Shown here: piece by piece, positions 1 to 7,889 of the stretch
Layout: each line of letters begins with the position of its first letter
Position numbering within the stretch: position 1 is the stretch's first letter
NCBI RefSeq assembly: GCF_013425525.1
Contig: NZ_JACCKA010000062.1
Span: 1 to 64,000, forward strand
Direction of reading: 5' to 3'
Source of the DNA: Luteimonas salinisoli
GTDB lineage: Bacteria > Pseudomonadota > Gammaproteobacteria > Xanthomonadales > Xanthomonadaceae
Length of the DNA: 64,000 bases
Notes under the pieces: generated by a model
Told to the model about the DNA's origin: nothing
What the model saw: only the letters and a program-made list of their open reading frames with translations
The model's database searches: none
Program-made: the position numbers and the translations under genes

Positions 1-300
1 GGCACGCGCGTCGATCTGCGCCTGCACCGACGCCGGCGGCGGCCGGCCTTCCAGGCGGGCGTTGATCGAGTCGTGGGTATCCAGGATCACCGGGTACATC
101 ACGTAGATCGACAGCACGATCGCCAGGCCGTTGATGACCACGTTCGGCGGCACCTGCTGCAGGCCGAGCGCATTGCGCAACAGGCTCAGCACCACCACGA
201 TCTTGGTGAACGAGGTCACCATCACCGCCACGAACGGCGCCAGCGCCAGGCTGACGACGATGACGAGGACGAGGGCCGGGGAATAGTTGCTGAAATCCAT
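1..300 (-). CDS. sctR: SctR, T3SS export gate protein (partial, runs off left edge)
   Basis: The first 100 residues of an SctR/FliP family protein are visible, starting at ATG 300 and still open at base 1. A hydrophobic N-terminal helix is followed by the family signature FTKIVVVLSLLRNALGLQQ and then VPPN. SctR forms the pentameric core of the inner-membrane export gate with SctS and SctT. It lies 13 bases downstream of sctQ on the same strand, the usual sctQ-R-S-T-U order, so the rest of the export gate is expected to the left of the window. The family is certain from the signature; non-flagellar rather than flagellar assignment rests on the neighbouring sct genes. Confidence 0.95.
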   Translation of the reverse strand, partial: MDFSNYSPALVLVIVVSLALAPFVAVMVTSFTKIVVVLSLLRNALGLQQVPPNVVINGLAIVLSIYVMYPVILDTHDSINARLEGRPPPASVQAQIDARA

Positions 301-313
301 CGCGCCCGCGCTC

Positions 314-595
314 CTATTTCCAGTTCAGCAGCCGCACGCCAAGGGTGTCGCCGACCGCGACCACTTCGCCCTGCCCGACCGCCTCGCCGTTGGCCCGGAT
401 GAGGACGTTGGCGCCCTCCAGGTGCGCAGGCAACCCGAACACGTAGCCCGGCTGCAGCGCCGAGAGCTCGCCCACGGGCATTTCCAGCTGGCCGATCTCG
501 AAGGCCACCTGCACCGGCAGCCGGCGCGCGCCGGCGTCCGGGTCGCTGTCCGTGCGGCCGGCTTCGGCGACGGCTTCGGCTGGGGTTTCGCTCAT
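314..595 (-). CDS. SctQ-C, internal translation product of sctQ (predicted)
   Basis: Within sctQ, in frame, ATG 595 (protein start MSETPAEAVAEAG) is preceded by AGGAGA at 609-604, an 8-base spacing that is near ideal. Translation from here gives a 93-residue protein containing the SPOA domain. YscQ, SpaO and several other SctQ proteins are known to be made both full length and as such a C-terminal fragment, which joins the full-length protein in the sorting platform. The ribosome site is seen directly; production of the short form is inferred. Confidence 0.65.
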   Translation of the reverse strand: MSETPAEAVAEAGRTDSDPDAGARRLPVQVAFEIGQLEMPVGELSALQPGYVFGLPAHLEGANVLIRANGEAVGQGEVVAVGDTLGVRLLNWK

Positions 596-1435
596 GGCGG
601 CTGTCTCCTGGGGACGGGGGTGATGTTGCGGCGGGCCCTCGACGCGCCAGCCCTTGGCGGTGGCGGCCAGCGGCCAGAGCCGGCCGCAGGCGTGGGCCTG
701 GAACTGCGGGGGACGGGTGCGCCGCCCGGCGACGATCACGTCGCCGGGGCGCAGCGCGGCCCACTGTTCGGCGCCCATGGGCGGCAACGCCAGGCGCAGC
801 GCGACCGTGGCGGGGAGCTCGCGCCAGCGTCCCAGCGGCGGCGGCGGTTCGCCCTCGACCGGCGGTTCGGCACGCGCGAGCAGGCGCTCCAGCCAGGCGG
901 CGGGGAGCCGCAACGAGCCTTGCGTGGCGGGAGGGAGGCGGGCGGCGTCGCCGTCGGCGCCGTCGTCGACCACGAAGTCCAGCCACAGCGGATCGCCATC
1001 GTCCGGGTCGGCGGGGTCGGACTCGGCCAGCGGCGCCAGCGCGACGCCGAGCACCTCGCTCAGCCGGACCAGGTGGCGTTCGTGGGCGAGGCTCCAGGCC
1101 AGCACGCGCGCGCGTCCGGTGTAGTCGCTCCAGTGCAGCCCGTCGGCGGCCAGCACCTCGCCCACCTGCAGGCGCAGGCCGAGCCGCGACCCCTCGGCCT
1201 CGATCTCGAAGGTGGCCGCCTCGGTCGCGGCGCCGCCGCGCATGAAATGCAGCAGCCCTCCGTCCTGCAGATACCAGTTCTGCGGCGCCGAGAAGAACGC
1301 GCGCAGCGCTTCGGCCTGGGCCGGCCGCAGTGCTTCGATTCGTCCGCGCAGCGGCGCCGCTTCCAGCGGCGCCGGCGAGCCGGTCGCGATCCGGCGCCTG
1401 GCCGGGCGTTTCGCCCGCTTCGCTGTTTCAGCCAT
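314..1435 (-). CDS. sctQ: SctQ, T3SS cytoplasmic sorting-platform (C-ring) protein
   Basis: This 373-residue protein has a divergent N-terminal two-thirds and a C-terminal SPOA domain (about residues 305-373, from LPVQVAFEIGQLEMPVGEL to GVRLLNWK). That architecture fits SctQ (YscQ/HrcQ/SpaO), the pod protein of the sorting platform that links SctL-SctN to the basal body. The start ATG overlaps the last 8 bases of the upstream response regulator gene, and sctR follows after 13 bases, so all are one operon. An internal start (595) with its own ribosome site would give a free SPOA fragment. Length is typical for SctQ. Confidence 0.9.
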   Translation of the reverse strand: MAETAKRAKRPARRRIATGSPAPLEAAPLRGRIEALRPAQAEALRAFFSAPQNWYLQDGGLLHFMRGGAATEAATFEIEAEGSRLGLRLQVGEVLAADGLHWSDYTGRARVLAWSLAHERHLVRLSEVLGVALAPLAESDPADPDDGDPLWLDFVVDDGADGDAARLPPATQGSLRLPAAWLERLLARAEPPVEGEPPPPLGRWRELPATVALRLALPPMGAEQWAALRPGDVIVAGRRTRPPQFQAHACGRLWPLAATAKGWRVEGPPQHHPRPQETAAMSETPAEAVAEAGRTDSDPDAGARRLPVQVAFEIGQLEMPVGELSALQPGYVFGLPAHLEGANVLIRANGEAVGQGEVVAVGDTLGVRLLNWK

Positions 1436-2030
1436 GCCCGAGCGCCACCTTCATCAGTTCGGGCAGCGAGCGTACACCGAGTTTGTTCATCATGTTCGCG
1501 CGATGCAGTTCGACGGTCTTGATGCTGATGCCGAGGATGTCGGCGATGATCTTGTTCGGTTTGCTGGCCACCACCAGGTCCAGCACCTGCCGCTCGCGCG
1601 GGCTCAGCCGCGCCAGCGCCTGGCTGTTGACGGCGCCCTCGCCGCGGTTGCGGGCGCTGGCCAGGGCGGCGCGGATCGCCTCGACGAGGGTCTCGTCGCC
1701 GAAGGGCTTCTCCAGGAAGTTCGACGCACCCTTGCGCATCGCCTCGACCGCCAGCGGCACGTCGCCATGCGCGGTGACGAACACGATCGGCAGGGTGCTG
1801 CCGCGCCGCAGCAGCTCCTCCTGCAGCTGCAGGCCGCTCATCTGCGGCATGCGGATGTCCGAAATCAGGCATTCCTCGACCGCGCCGTGGCGCTGCGCCG
1901 CGTAGGCGTCGAGGAACTCGCGCCCGGAGGCGTGCGCCAGCACTTCGAATCCGGCGGTCTCCAGCAGCCAGGCGGTGGAGTCGCGGAAACCGTCGTTGTC
2001 GTCCACCAGCCAGACCCGGGTCCGTTCCAT
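1428..2030 (-). CDS. FixJ/LuxR-type response regulator of the T3SS locus
   Basis: The 200-residue protein has an N-terminal receiver (VWLVDDND near the start, predicted phospho-acceptor Asp58 in ISDIRMPQMSG, conserved Lys in EKPFGDE) and a C-terminal LuxR/NarL helix-turn-helix (about residues 138-195, LSPRERQVLDLVVASKPNKI). This is the FixJ/TodT subfamily layout. Start ATG 2030 lies one base after the kinase stop, so the two are translationally coupled; the longer upstream reading frame would overlap the kinase heavily and is not used. Its 3' end overlaps sctQ by 8 bases. Being inside the sct operon makes it the prime candidate regulator of this T3SS. Confidence 0.92.
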   Translation of the reverse strand: MERTRVWLVDDNDGFRDSTAWLLETAGFEVLAHASGREFLDAYAAQRHGAVEECLISDIRMPQMSGLQLQEELLRRGSTLPIVFVTAHGDVPLAVEAMRKGASNFLEKPFGDETLVEAIRAALASARNRGEGAVNSQALARLSPRERQVLDLVVASKPNKIIADILGISIKTVELHRANMMNKLGVRSLPELMKVALGHG

Positions 2031-2031
2031 G

Positions 2032-3129
2032 TCACACCCTCCCTTCGGCGCGGGGCAGGGTGAAGCCGAACACGCTGCCGCCGCCGTCGCGCGGCTCGAA
2101 GAACAGCCGCCCCTCGTGGTACTCGATGATCGAGCGGCAGATCGCCAGGCCGATCCCCAGGCCATCGGCCTTGGTGGTGTAGAAGGGCGAGAACAGCTGC
2201 TCGCTCTCGGCCTGGCTCAGGCCCTTGCCGCGATCGCAGACCCGCACCTCGATTTCGTCGTCCAGGTTCACCCGCGCCTCTATCCGCAGCCCGCGCTGCG
2301 CCGGCGGCACCTCGCGCATCGCCTCGATCGCGTTCTTGACCAGGTTCAGCAACACCTGTTCGACCATGACCCGGTCGGCGTAGACCTCCGGCAGCAACGA
2401 CGCCAGCGCCACGTCGATGCGCAGCTGCTGGCGCTCGGCTTCCAGGCGCAGCAGCTCCAGCACCGTCGCCGAAATCGCCGCCAGGTCCTGGGCGTCGCGG
2501 CGCGGCTCGCGGGCGCGAACGAACTCGCGCACGCGCGAGATCACCGCGGCGGCGTGCTCGGCCTGGGTCCGCGCGGCGTGCAGCGCGCGCTCCACCTGCA
2601 CCGGCCCGCCGGCCTGGTCGACCAGGCGCAGGCTGCCGTTGAGGTAGTTGACGATCGCTGCCAGGGGCTGATTGAGTTCGTGCGCGAGGGTCGCCGCCAT
2701 CTCGCCCACCGACATCAGCCGCGAGGTGAACAGCAGCTTCTCCTGGCGGCTCTTGTGCGAATCGAGCGCCTCGATGCGTTCGCTGATGTCGACCGCGGTG
2801 AGCAGCGACAGCGCCCGCCCCTCGTGTTCGGTGTCGCGCCAGTACAGGGAGTACCAGCGCTGGTTGTGCGGGGCGCGGACCTCGCTGCCCGGATCGATGT
2901 CGACGTCGCTGCCGTGCAAGGCCTGCAGCAGGCTCTCGCGGCGGTCGTGGCCCGCGAGCGCGGCGAACTCCTCGTGGTAGAGGCAGTTGGCCGCCAGCAG
3001 CGCGCCGTCGCTGCGCGCGAACGCCGCGCAGGCGAACGGCAGCGCCTGCAGCAGCGTCTGCAGCGCCGGCATGGGATCGGCTGGGTGGGGTGGAGCGGCG
3101 GCCGGGGCGCGGCGGCGGGCGGCGCTCAT
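2032..3129 (-). CDS. PAS-domain sensor histidine kinase (FixL/DctB-like output)
   Basis: The 365-residue protein has no membrane segment and so should be cytoplasmic. Residues about 22-115 look like a PAS domain. They are followed by the phosphorylation motif MAATLAHELNQPLAAIV (His150), an N-box (NLVKNAIEAM) and G-boxes (CDRGKGLS, GLGIGLAI). The HELNQPL form is typical of FixL/DctB kinases, which usually pair with FixJ-type regulators like the next gene. It is the first gene of the minus-strand operon kinase-regulator-sctQ-sctR and diverges from the FliO-like gene across 161 bases. The signal sensed cannot be told from the sequence. Confidence 0.9.
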   Translation of the reverse strand: MSAARRRAPAAAPPHPADPMPALQTLLQALPFACAAFARSDGALLAANCLYHEEFAALAGHDRRESLLQALHGSDVDIDPGSEVRAPHNQRWYSLYWRDTEHEGRALSLLTAVDISERIEALDSHKSRQEKLLFTSRLMSVGEMAATLAHELNQPLAAIVNYLNGSLRLVDQAGGPVQVERALHAARTQAEHAAAVISRVREFVRAREPRRDAQDLAAISATVLELLRLEAERQQLRIDVALASLLPEVYADRVMVEQVLLNLVKNAIEAMREVPPAQRGLRIEARVNLDDEIEVRVCDRGKGLSQAESEQLFSPFYTTKADGLGIGLAICRSIIEYHEGRLFFEPRDGGGSVFGFTLPRAEGRV

Positions 3130-3290
3130 CGGGGTCCTCCGGATCCGCGGCGTGCGGGCGGCAAGACGGACATTGGCGCGGTCCCGTGACAGCTCCGCGG
3201 CAGCAGCGGCGCATGCACCCCCGCGGCCTTGCGGTACCCTGCAGCGGTGCCCGCCGGCCCGCGCGCGGCCCTCATCCGAAGCCCTTGCAT

Positions 3291-3719
3291 ATGCGATTCC
3301 GCCTCCCCGTCGTTGCCCCGCCAGCCGCGTCGCCGCTGGTCGCGGGCGTGTCGCTGCTGCTCTGTTGCGGTGCCGCAGCGGCGGCGGCCGCCGATCCAGT
3401 GCCGGTCGCGCCCTCGGCCTGGCGCGAACTGCTGGGGATCGTGGTACCGCTGGCTTTCGTCATCTTTGCGCTGTTCCTGGTGTGGCGGCTGGCGCGCCGT
3501 CGCTACGGCCTGACCGGCAAGGACGCGCCGCTCTCGGTCCTGCAGATCCTTCCGGTCGGGCCGCGCGAGCGCGTGGTGCTGCTGCGAACCCGGGCCGGGA
3601 GGATCTTCGCCGTCGGCGTCAGCACTCAATCTGTGAACCTGATCACAAATCTCGACCAGGCCGACATTGAAGGAAGCGCTGAACTTCCAACCGAGGCGGC
3701 GGCGCCCCGCCGCCATTGA
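3291..3719 (+). CDS. FliO-family protein within the T3SS cluster
   Basis: This 142-residue protein has an Ala-rich signal-like N-terminus (to about 34), one membrane helix (about 46-67) and then a FliO core (80-121, with LQILPVGPRERVVLLRTRAG and a following FAVGVSTQSVNLITNL). FliO is a flagellar factor that helps FliP oligomerise; FliP is the homologue of SctR, encoded just across the divergent promoter. Virulence-type T3SS are generally described as lacking FliO, so its place here is unusual. ATG 3291 is chosen as the first start giving a signal/anchor segment; no strong ribosome site is seen. The family call is fairly secure from the core; the role in this system is inferred. Confidence 0.75.
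   Translation: MRFRLPVVAPPAASPLVAGVSLLLCCGAAAAAAADPVPVAPSAWRELLGIVVPLAFVIFALFLVWRLARRRYGLTGKDAPLSVLQILPVGPRERVVLLRTRAGRIFAVGVSTQSVNLITNLDQADIEGSAELPTEAAAPRRH
3632..3647. promoter_or_regulatory. Perfect CRP/Clp-type site 1 (TGTGA-N6-TCACA)
   Basis: TGTGA ACCTGA TCACA matches the symmetric CRP/Clp consensus exactly. It lies inside the 3' end of the FliO-like gene, about 350 bases before the sctV start. In Xanthomonadaceae the CRP-like protein Clp binds this consensus. Because it overlaps coding sequence it could be chance, but a second perfect copy lies 134 bases downstream. Confidence 0.5.
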
Positions 3720-3992
3720 TACCGTCCGGCTGCGTTAACCGACTGTGAGCCCGCCAGGGCCGGAATGTGAACTGATTCACACGCCCCGGTGGAACGATGA
3801 CGGCGTTCGCATGGTTGAAACATTATTTTTACCTGCGAATCACTTTACATCGCTATCGTAACTTGGCACAAAGTGACGCATGAGGTCAGGGGCGATGCGG
3901 CGAACGGCTCGAGCAGGGCGCCAGGGAACAGCGGTTGACGCTTGGGTGCCGAAGGCTGCGTGCCAGCCGGCACGAGCCGCAGGAGGCCCGGC
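3720..3992 (+). promoter_or_regulatory. Regulatory region upstream of sctV, with perfect CRP/Clp-type site 2 at 3766-3781
   Basis: This 273-base gap holds no convincing gene. At 3766-3781 TGTGA ACTGAT TCACA is a perfect CRP/Clp consensus site. It is followed by an unusually AT-rich stretch (about 3812-3862) that contains TTGAAA at 3815 and is the likely promoter for sctV-sctD. An exact -10 box could not be fixed with confidence. The layout suggests Clp or another CRP-family protein controls the first structural operon. Confidence 0.6.
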
Positions 3993-6044
3993 GTGCGCGC
4001 CCTGATCGGTAATCTCTTCGCCGCCCCCGCCGGCATGGCGCCGCGGCGCGGGCTCGGCTACAGCGACGTCCTGCTGGCGTTCGGCGCGGTGACGATCATC
4101 AGCGTGATGATCCTGCCGCTGCCGCTGGTGCTGATCGATTCGCTGGTGGCGGTCAACATCTCGATCGGTTTCGGCCTGCTGCTGCTCGGCATCTACATCC
4201 CCAATCCCGTCGCCTTCTCCAGCTTCCCCAGCGTGCTGCTGCTGACCACGCTGTTCCGGCTGGCGATCTCGATCGCCATCACCCGCTCGATCCTGCTCAA
4301 CGCCGAGGGCGGCCACATCGTCGAGACCTTCGGATCGCTGGTGGCGGGCGGCAACCTGGTGGTGGGCCTGGTGGTGTTCCTGATCATCACCGTGGTCCAG
4401 TTCATCGTCATCGCCAAGGGCGCCGAGCGGGTGGCCGAGGTGGCCGCGCGTTTCACCCTCGACGCGATGCCGGGCAAGCAGCTGTCGATCGATTCCGATC
4501 TGCGCGCCGGCCTGATCGACAAGGACGAGGCGCGCAAGAAGCGCCGCCTGCTCGAGACCGAAAGCCAGCTGCACGGCTCGCTCGACGGCGCGATGAAGTT
4601 CGTCAAGGGCGACGCCATCGCCGGCATCGTCATCATCATCATCAACCTGCTCGGCGGCCTGGCCATCGGCGTGCTGCAGAAGGGCATGGAGCTGGGCGAA
4701 GCCACCCGCGTCTACAGCATCCTCACCATCGGCGATGGCCTGGTGTCGCAGATCCCGGCGATCCTGGGCACCATCGCCGCAGGTCTGGTAGTGACCCGCA
4801 CCACCGGCGAGATCGAGGACCGCCACCTGGGCGATGCCATCACCCGCCAGGTCTCGGGACAGCCGCGGGTGTTGCTGATCACCGGGCTGCTGGCGCTGCT
4901 GATGATGCTGGTACCGGGCTTCCCGGCCGGGGTGTTCGGGGTGCTCGGACTCACCCTGCTGGGCATCAGCGCCTGGCGCTATCGCCACAGCTTCGAGACC
5001 TTGCGCCGCCTGTTCCGCATTTCCGACGAAGAGATGGCCGCCAGCCAGACGCAGGTCGACACCGACGATCTGGCGCCGCCGCCGCCGCTGCAGCTGGACC
5101 TGGCGCCCTCCCTGGCCGATCGGCTGGGCCAGGAGCCGGTGCGCGCGCGCATCGGCGAGCTGTCGCAGCAGCTGCGCGAGGAATATGGCGTACCGGTACC
5201 GGCGCCGACGCTGCGCATCAACCCGGCGTTGGGCGAGGGCGAGTACCGGCTCAGCGCGTTCGGCGCCCGGGTCGCCTCGGGCCGCCTGCGCGCCGATGCG
5301 CAGCTGCGTCCGGCCTCGCCGGGCGCGGACGCCAGCGCCCGGCTGCCCGGGTTCTTCCCGCCGCTGTCGGGCGAGTGGGTGACCGCGCCGGCCGACGACG
5401 CGCGCGCGCCGCTGGACGTGATCGACGCCCATTGCCGCGCCGCGCTGCAGCGCCGGCTCGGCGGCTTCCTCGGCATCCAGGAAACCTCCAACCTGTTCGG
5501 GCGCATGCAGCGCGACTATCCGGACCTGGTCAAGGAAATGCTGCGAGTGGTGGCGCCGCAACGGGTCGCCGACGTGCTGCGGCGGCTGGCCGAGGAAGGC
5601 GTGCCGATCCGCAACCTGCGCGACGCGTTCGAGGCGATCACCGACGTCGGCGGACGCGAGAAGGACGTGGTGCTCTTGACCGAGTACGTGCGCGTGGCGC
5701 TCAAGCGCGAGATCGCCGACCGCTACTCCGACGCCGAGCGCACCCTGCACGTGCTGCTGATCCATCCCGAGCTGGAGGACAAGCTGCGCCAGTCCGTGCG
5801 CGTGGCCGGCGGCGCCAGCCAGCTGGCGATCTCGCCGGAACTGGCCGCCCGGCTCGGCAACGAGGTGCGCGGACATCTGGGCCGCCAGCAACCCGGCGTG
5901 CGTCCGGTCCTGCTGTGCTCGCTGGATGTGCGCCGCCATCTGCGCAAGCTGATGGAGGTGGACTTCTTCGAGCTGCCCGTCCTCTCCTACCAGGAACTCG
6001 CTCCCGACCTGCGGATCGTGCAGGCGGGCCAGATCAACGCCTGA
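3993..6044 (+). CDS. sctV: SctV, T3SS major export apparatus protein (FHIPEP family)
   Basis: The product (683 residues) has about eight N-terminal membrane segments, the conserved cytoplasmic loop (GKQLSIDSDLRAGLIDKDEA, then SQLHGSLDGAMKFVKGDAIAG) and a large C-terminal cytoplasmic domain that forms the nonameric ring receiving substrates. GTG 3993 is chosen because AGGAGG at 3981-3986 sits six bases before it; an upstream TTG (3942) has no ribosome site. Size and motifs agree with SctV (YscV/HrcV/InvA). SctD follows after 73 bases. Confidence 0.95.
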   Translation: MRALIGNLFAAPAGMAPRRGLGYSDVLLAFGAVTIISVMILPLPLVLIDSLVAVNISIGFGLLLLGIYIPNPVAFSSFPSVLLLTTLFRLAISIAITRSILLNAEGGHIVETFGSLVAGGNLVVGLVVFLIITVVQFIVIAKGAERVAEVAARFTLDAMPGKQLSIDSDLRAGLIDKDEARKKRRLLETESQLHGSLDGAMKFVKGDAIAGIVIIIINLLGGLAIGVLQKGMELGEATRVYSILTIGDGLVSQIPAILGTIAAGLVVTRTTGEIEDRHLGDAITRQVSGQPRVLLITGLLALLMMLVPGFPAGVFGVLGLTLLGISAWRYRHSFETLRRLFRISDEEMAASQTQVDTDDLAPPPPLQLDLAPSLADRLGQEPVRARIGELSQQLREEYGVPVPAPTLRINPALGEGEYRLSAFGARVASGRLRADAQLRPASPGADASARLPGFFPPLSGEWVTAPADDARAPLDVIDAHCRAALQRRLGGFLGIQETSNLFGRMQRDYPDLVKEMLRVVAPQRVADVLRRLAEEGVPIRNLRDAFEAITDVGGREKDVVLLTEYVRVALKREIADRYSDAERTLHVLLIHPELEDKLRQSVRVAGGASQLAISPELAARLGNEVRGHLGRQQPGVRPVLLCSLDVRRHLRKLMEVDFFELPVLSYQELAPDLRIVQAGQINA

Positions 6045-6117
6045 CCGATCCGACCCAAGATCCAAGAAGACCCAAAACGCAAAACGCAAACGCCAGCCGT
6101 TCGCAAGGAGCCAACCG

Positions 6118-7350
6118 ATGTCTTCCGCCAAAACCACCAGTCACGCCCCCGGCAGCGGCCAGCTGCTGCGCATCGTCGCGGGCCTGCACGCCGGCGCCAG
6201 CCGCGAACTCGCCGAGCGCGAGATGATCCTGGTCGGCAGCGGCGACGATTGCGACATCGTGCTGGCCGACAGCGGCGTCGCCAGCCACCACGCCCTGATC
6301 AGCCTGGTCGATGGCCATTTCAACCTGCGCGCGCTCGACGCGCCGCTGCGGCTGGAGGGCAGGATCCTGCACCCGGGCGATCCGGTCGAGCTGGGCAAGG
6401 TCGAGCGCGTGGGCCTGGGCGATGCCGCGCTGGCGTTCGGCCACGTCGACGATCCGGCCTGGCTGGCGCTGGCGCCCGAGGGCTCCGGGTTCGCGCACGC
6501 GCCGGTGCGCCCGGGCGTGCCGTTCGCGCGTCGCCTGCCGATGATCGCCGCCATCGCCGTGCTCTCGCTGGCCTCGCTGGCGATCTTCGCCGCGGTGATG
6601 CCGGCCGACGAGGCCCCCTTCGACGTCGAGGCGCGGCTGCAGAGCCTGGCGCGGGAATACCGCGTGGCGGAGGCGCGCGTCGAGCGCGACGTGGAGGGCG
6701 TGGCGGTGCTGTCCGGCACGGTGAAGGACGTCGTCACCCGCCAGCGCATGCGCCAGCAGCTCGACAGCGAGCGCATCGACGCCAGTCTGTCGCTGCGCAC
6801 CGGCGAGGACATGGCGCAGGACGTCGCCGACGTGCTGCGCGGACACTTCCCCGCCGAGAAGACCCGGTACCTGGGCAACAACGACGTCGAGGTGACCGGT
6901 TATTTCGACGACATGGCGGCGCTGGAGGCCTTCGCCACGTCGCGGGCCATGCGCGAGACCGGCGTGCGCCGCGTCATCCCGATCAATCTGGCGACGCCGG
7001 CCGATGACGCCGCCGCCGCGGCCGACGTCGAGGAGGTGCGCATCGTCGCCATCGAGCGCGGCGAGAACGCCCACGTGGTCGACGCCGACGGCGTCCGCTA
7101 CGCGGTCGGCGCCGAGCTTCCCGGCAAGGGCACGCTGCTGGCGATCGGCGAGCACGCCCAGGTGCTGCGCGAGGACGGGTCGTTGGCCAAGCTGCGAGCG
7201 GAGCCGCTGGAAGCGGGCGACACCGCCACCGCCGAGAGCCCAGGCGAGGCCGAGGCGGAGGGCGCAGACGCGCTGAGCGCGGTGGCGAGCGCGCCGAAAT
7301 CCCGCGCCTACGCGACTGAACAGGCGCGGGCGGCGGCGCAACGCAAATGA
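6118..7350 (+). CDS. sctD: SctD, T3SS inner-membrane ring protein
   Basis: The 410-residue protein has an N-terminal cytoplasmic FHA-like domain (about 12-110, LLRIVAGLHAGASRELAERE), one membrane helix (about 141-161) and a periplasmic part with BON/ring-building repeats. A low-complexity Glu/Ala-rich tail follows. This is the layout of SctD (YscD/PrgH), which forms the outer of the two inner-membrane rings and contacts the sorting platform. AGGAG seven bases before ATG 6118 supports the start. The position before needle, rod and SctJ genes matches the prgHIJK order. Confidence 0.88.
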   Translation: MSSAKTTSHAPGSGQLLRIVAGLHAGASRELAEREMILVGSGDDCDIVLADSGVASHHALISLVDGHFNLRALDAPLRLEGRILHPGDPVELGKVERVGLGDAALAFGHVDDPAWLALAPEGSGFAHAPVRPGVPFARRLPMIAAIAVLSLASLAIFAAVMPADEAPFDVEARLQSLAREYRVAEARVERDVEGVAVLSGTVKDVVTRQRMRQQLDSERIDASLSLRTGEDMAQDVADVLRGHFPAEKTRYLGNNDVEVTGYFDDMAALEAFATSRAMRETGVRRVIPINLATPADDAAAAADVEEVRIVAIERGENAHVVDADGVRYAVGAELPGKGTLLAIGEHAQVLREDGSLAKLRAEPLEAGDTATAESPGEAEAEGADALSAVASAPKSRAYATEQARAAAQRK

Positions 7351-7376
7351 ACGGGCGCTTCGGGACATTTCCTGTC

Positions 7377-7392
7377 CTGGGGCGTACCCGAG
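7377..7392 (+). promoter_or_regulatory. T3SS 16-bp inverted repeat, copy A (upstream of sctF-sctP)
   Basis: CTGGGG-CGTA-CCCGAG is one of four copies of an inverted repeat (CTRGGG-N4-CCCSAG) upstream of T3SS-linked transcription units. The arms match with one mismatch. It lies 78 bases before the sctF candidate. Likely an activator site, perhaps for the FixJ-type regulator of the locus (inference). Confidence 0.55.
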
Positions 7393-7469
7393 GTTTCGCA
7401 ATTCCGACGTACGAATGCATTAGAGTCGATCGATCAGGCACCACCCACCAAGGTTGAGGAGGAGACATC

Positions 7470-7799
7470 ATGAGCACCGTCGACGGTTCCGGCTTGAACA
7501 ACTACATCGGCATGGCAGCGTTCGCGAACGGGCCGGGCCCCAATCGCGGCGGCAGCGTCTCGTCGGGCAGCAGCAGCAGCTGGTACGAGGCCATGTCGCG
7601 CGCCTGGGGCCAGACCCTGGACGGCCAGGCCGCCAGGATCACCACCATGTCCGATGCGATCAGCACCGGCAGCGACAAGCCCTCGGACATGGTCCAGCTG
7701 ACCGCCGCCAGCCTGAAGATGCAGTTCATGTCCAACAACGCCGCGACCTCGCAGAACAGCGTGGGCCAGGCGCTGGAAACGCTGGGCAAGCGCAACTGA
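7470..7799 (+). CDS. sctF: Candidate T3SS needle protein SctF
   Basis: This 109-residue protein has a Gly/Ser/Asn-rich N-terminus and two predicted amphipathic helices (about 41-67 and 75-107) separated by a TGSDKPSD turn, the helix-turn-helix hairpin typical of needle subunits. AGGAGG at 7456-7461, eight bases before ATG 7470, suggests strong translation, as expected for a needle protein. The order sctD, this gene, sctI, sctJ matches prgH-I-J-K of Salmonella SPI-1, which places the needle gene here. Sequence similarity to known needles is weak and it is longer than the usual 70-85 residues, so synteny carries much of the call; another small secreted T3SS protein is possible. Confidence 0.6.
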   Translation: MSTVDGSGLNNYIGMAAFANGPGPNRGGSVSSGSSSSWYEAMSRAWGQTLDGQAARITTMSDAISTGSDKPSDMVQLTAASLKMQFMSNNAATSQNSVGQALETLGKRN

Positions 7800-7889
7800 T
7801 CGCGGTGAACCGCGAAGGCCGGGGCCGTTGCGCATCCTCGCCGGATGCGCCGCGCCTCGTCCATGACATCACCGTTCGGGAGACCAGAC

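Noticed and set aside
1-300. Flagellar FliP instead of SctR
   Set aside because: The neighbours sctD, sctI, sctJ (lipoprotein), sctK, sctO and sctP are injectisome-type; no flagellar structural gene is seen apart from the FliO-like protein.
3861-3880. Sigma-54 promoter-like TTGGCAC...GC before sctV
   Set aside because: The GG and GC elements are 11 bases apart instead of 10, and the -12 sequence is poor.
3840-6137. Long minus-strand open frame (765 codons) opposite sctV
   Set aside because: Composition is His/Gln/Asp/Arg-rich as expected from the complement of a high-GC gene; no family, no ribosome site. Shadow of sctV.
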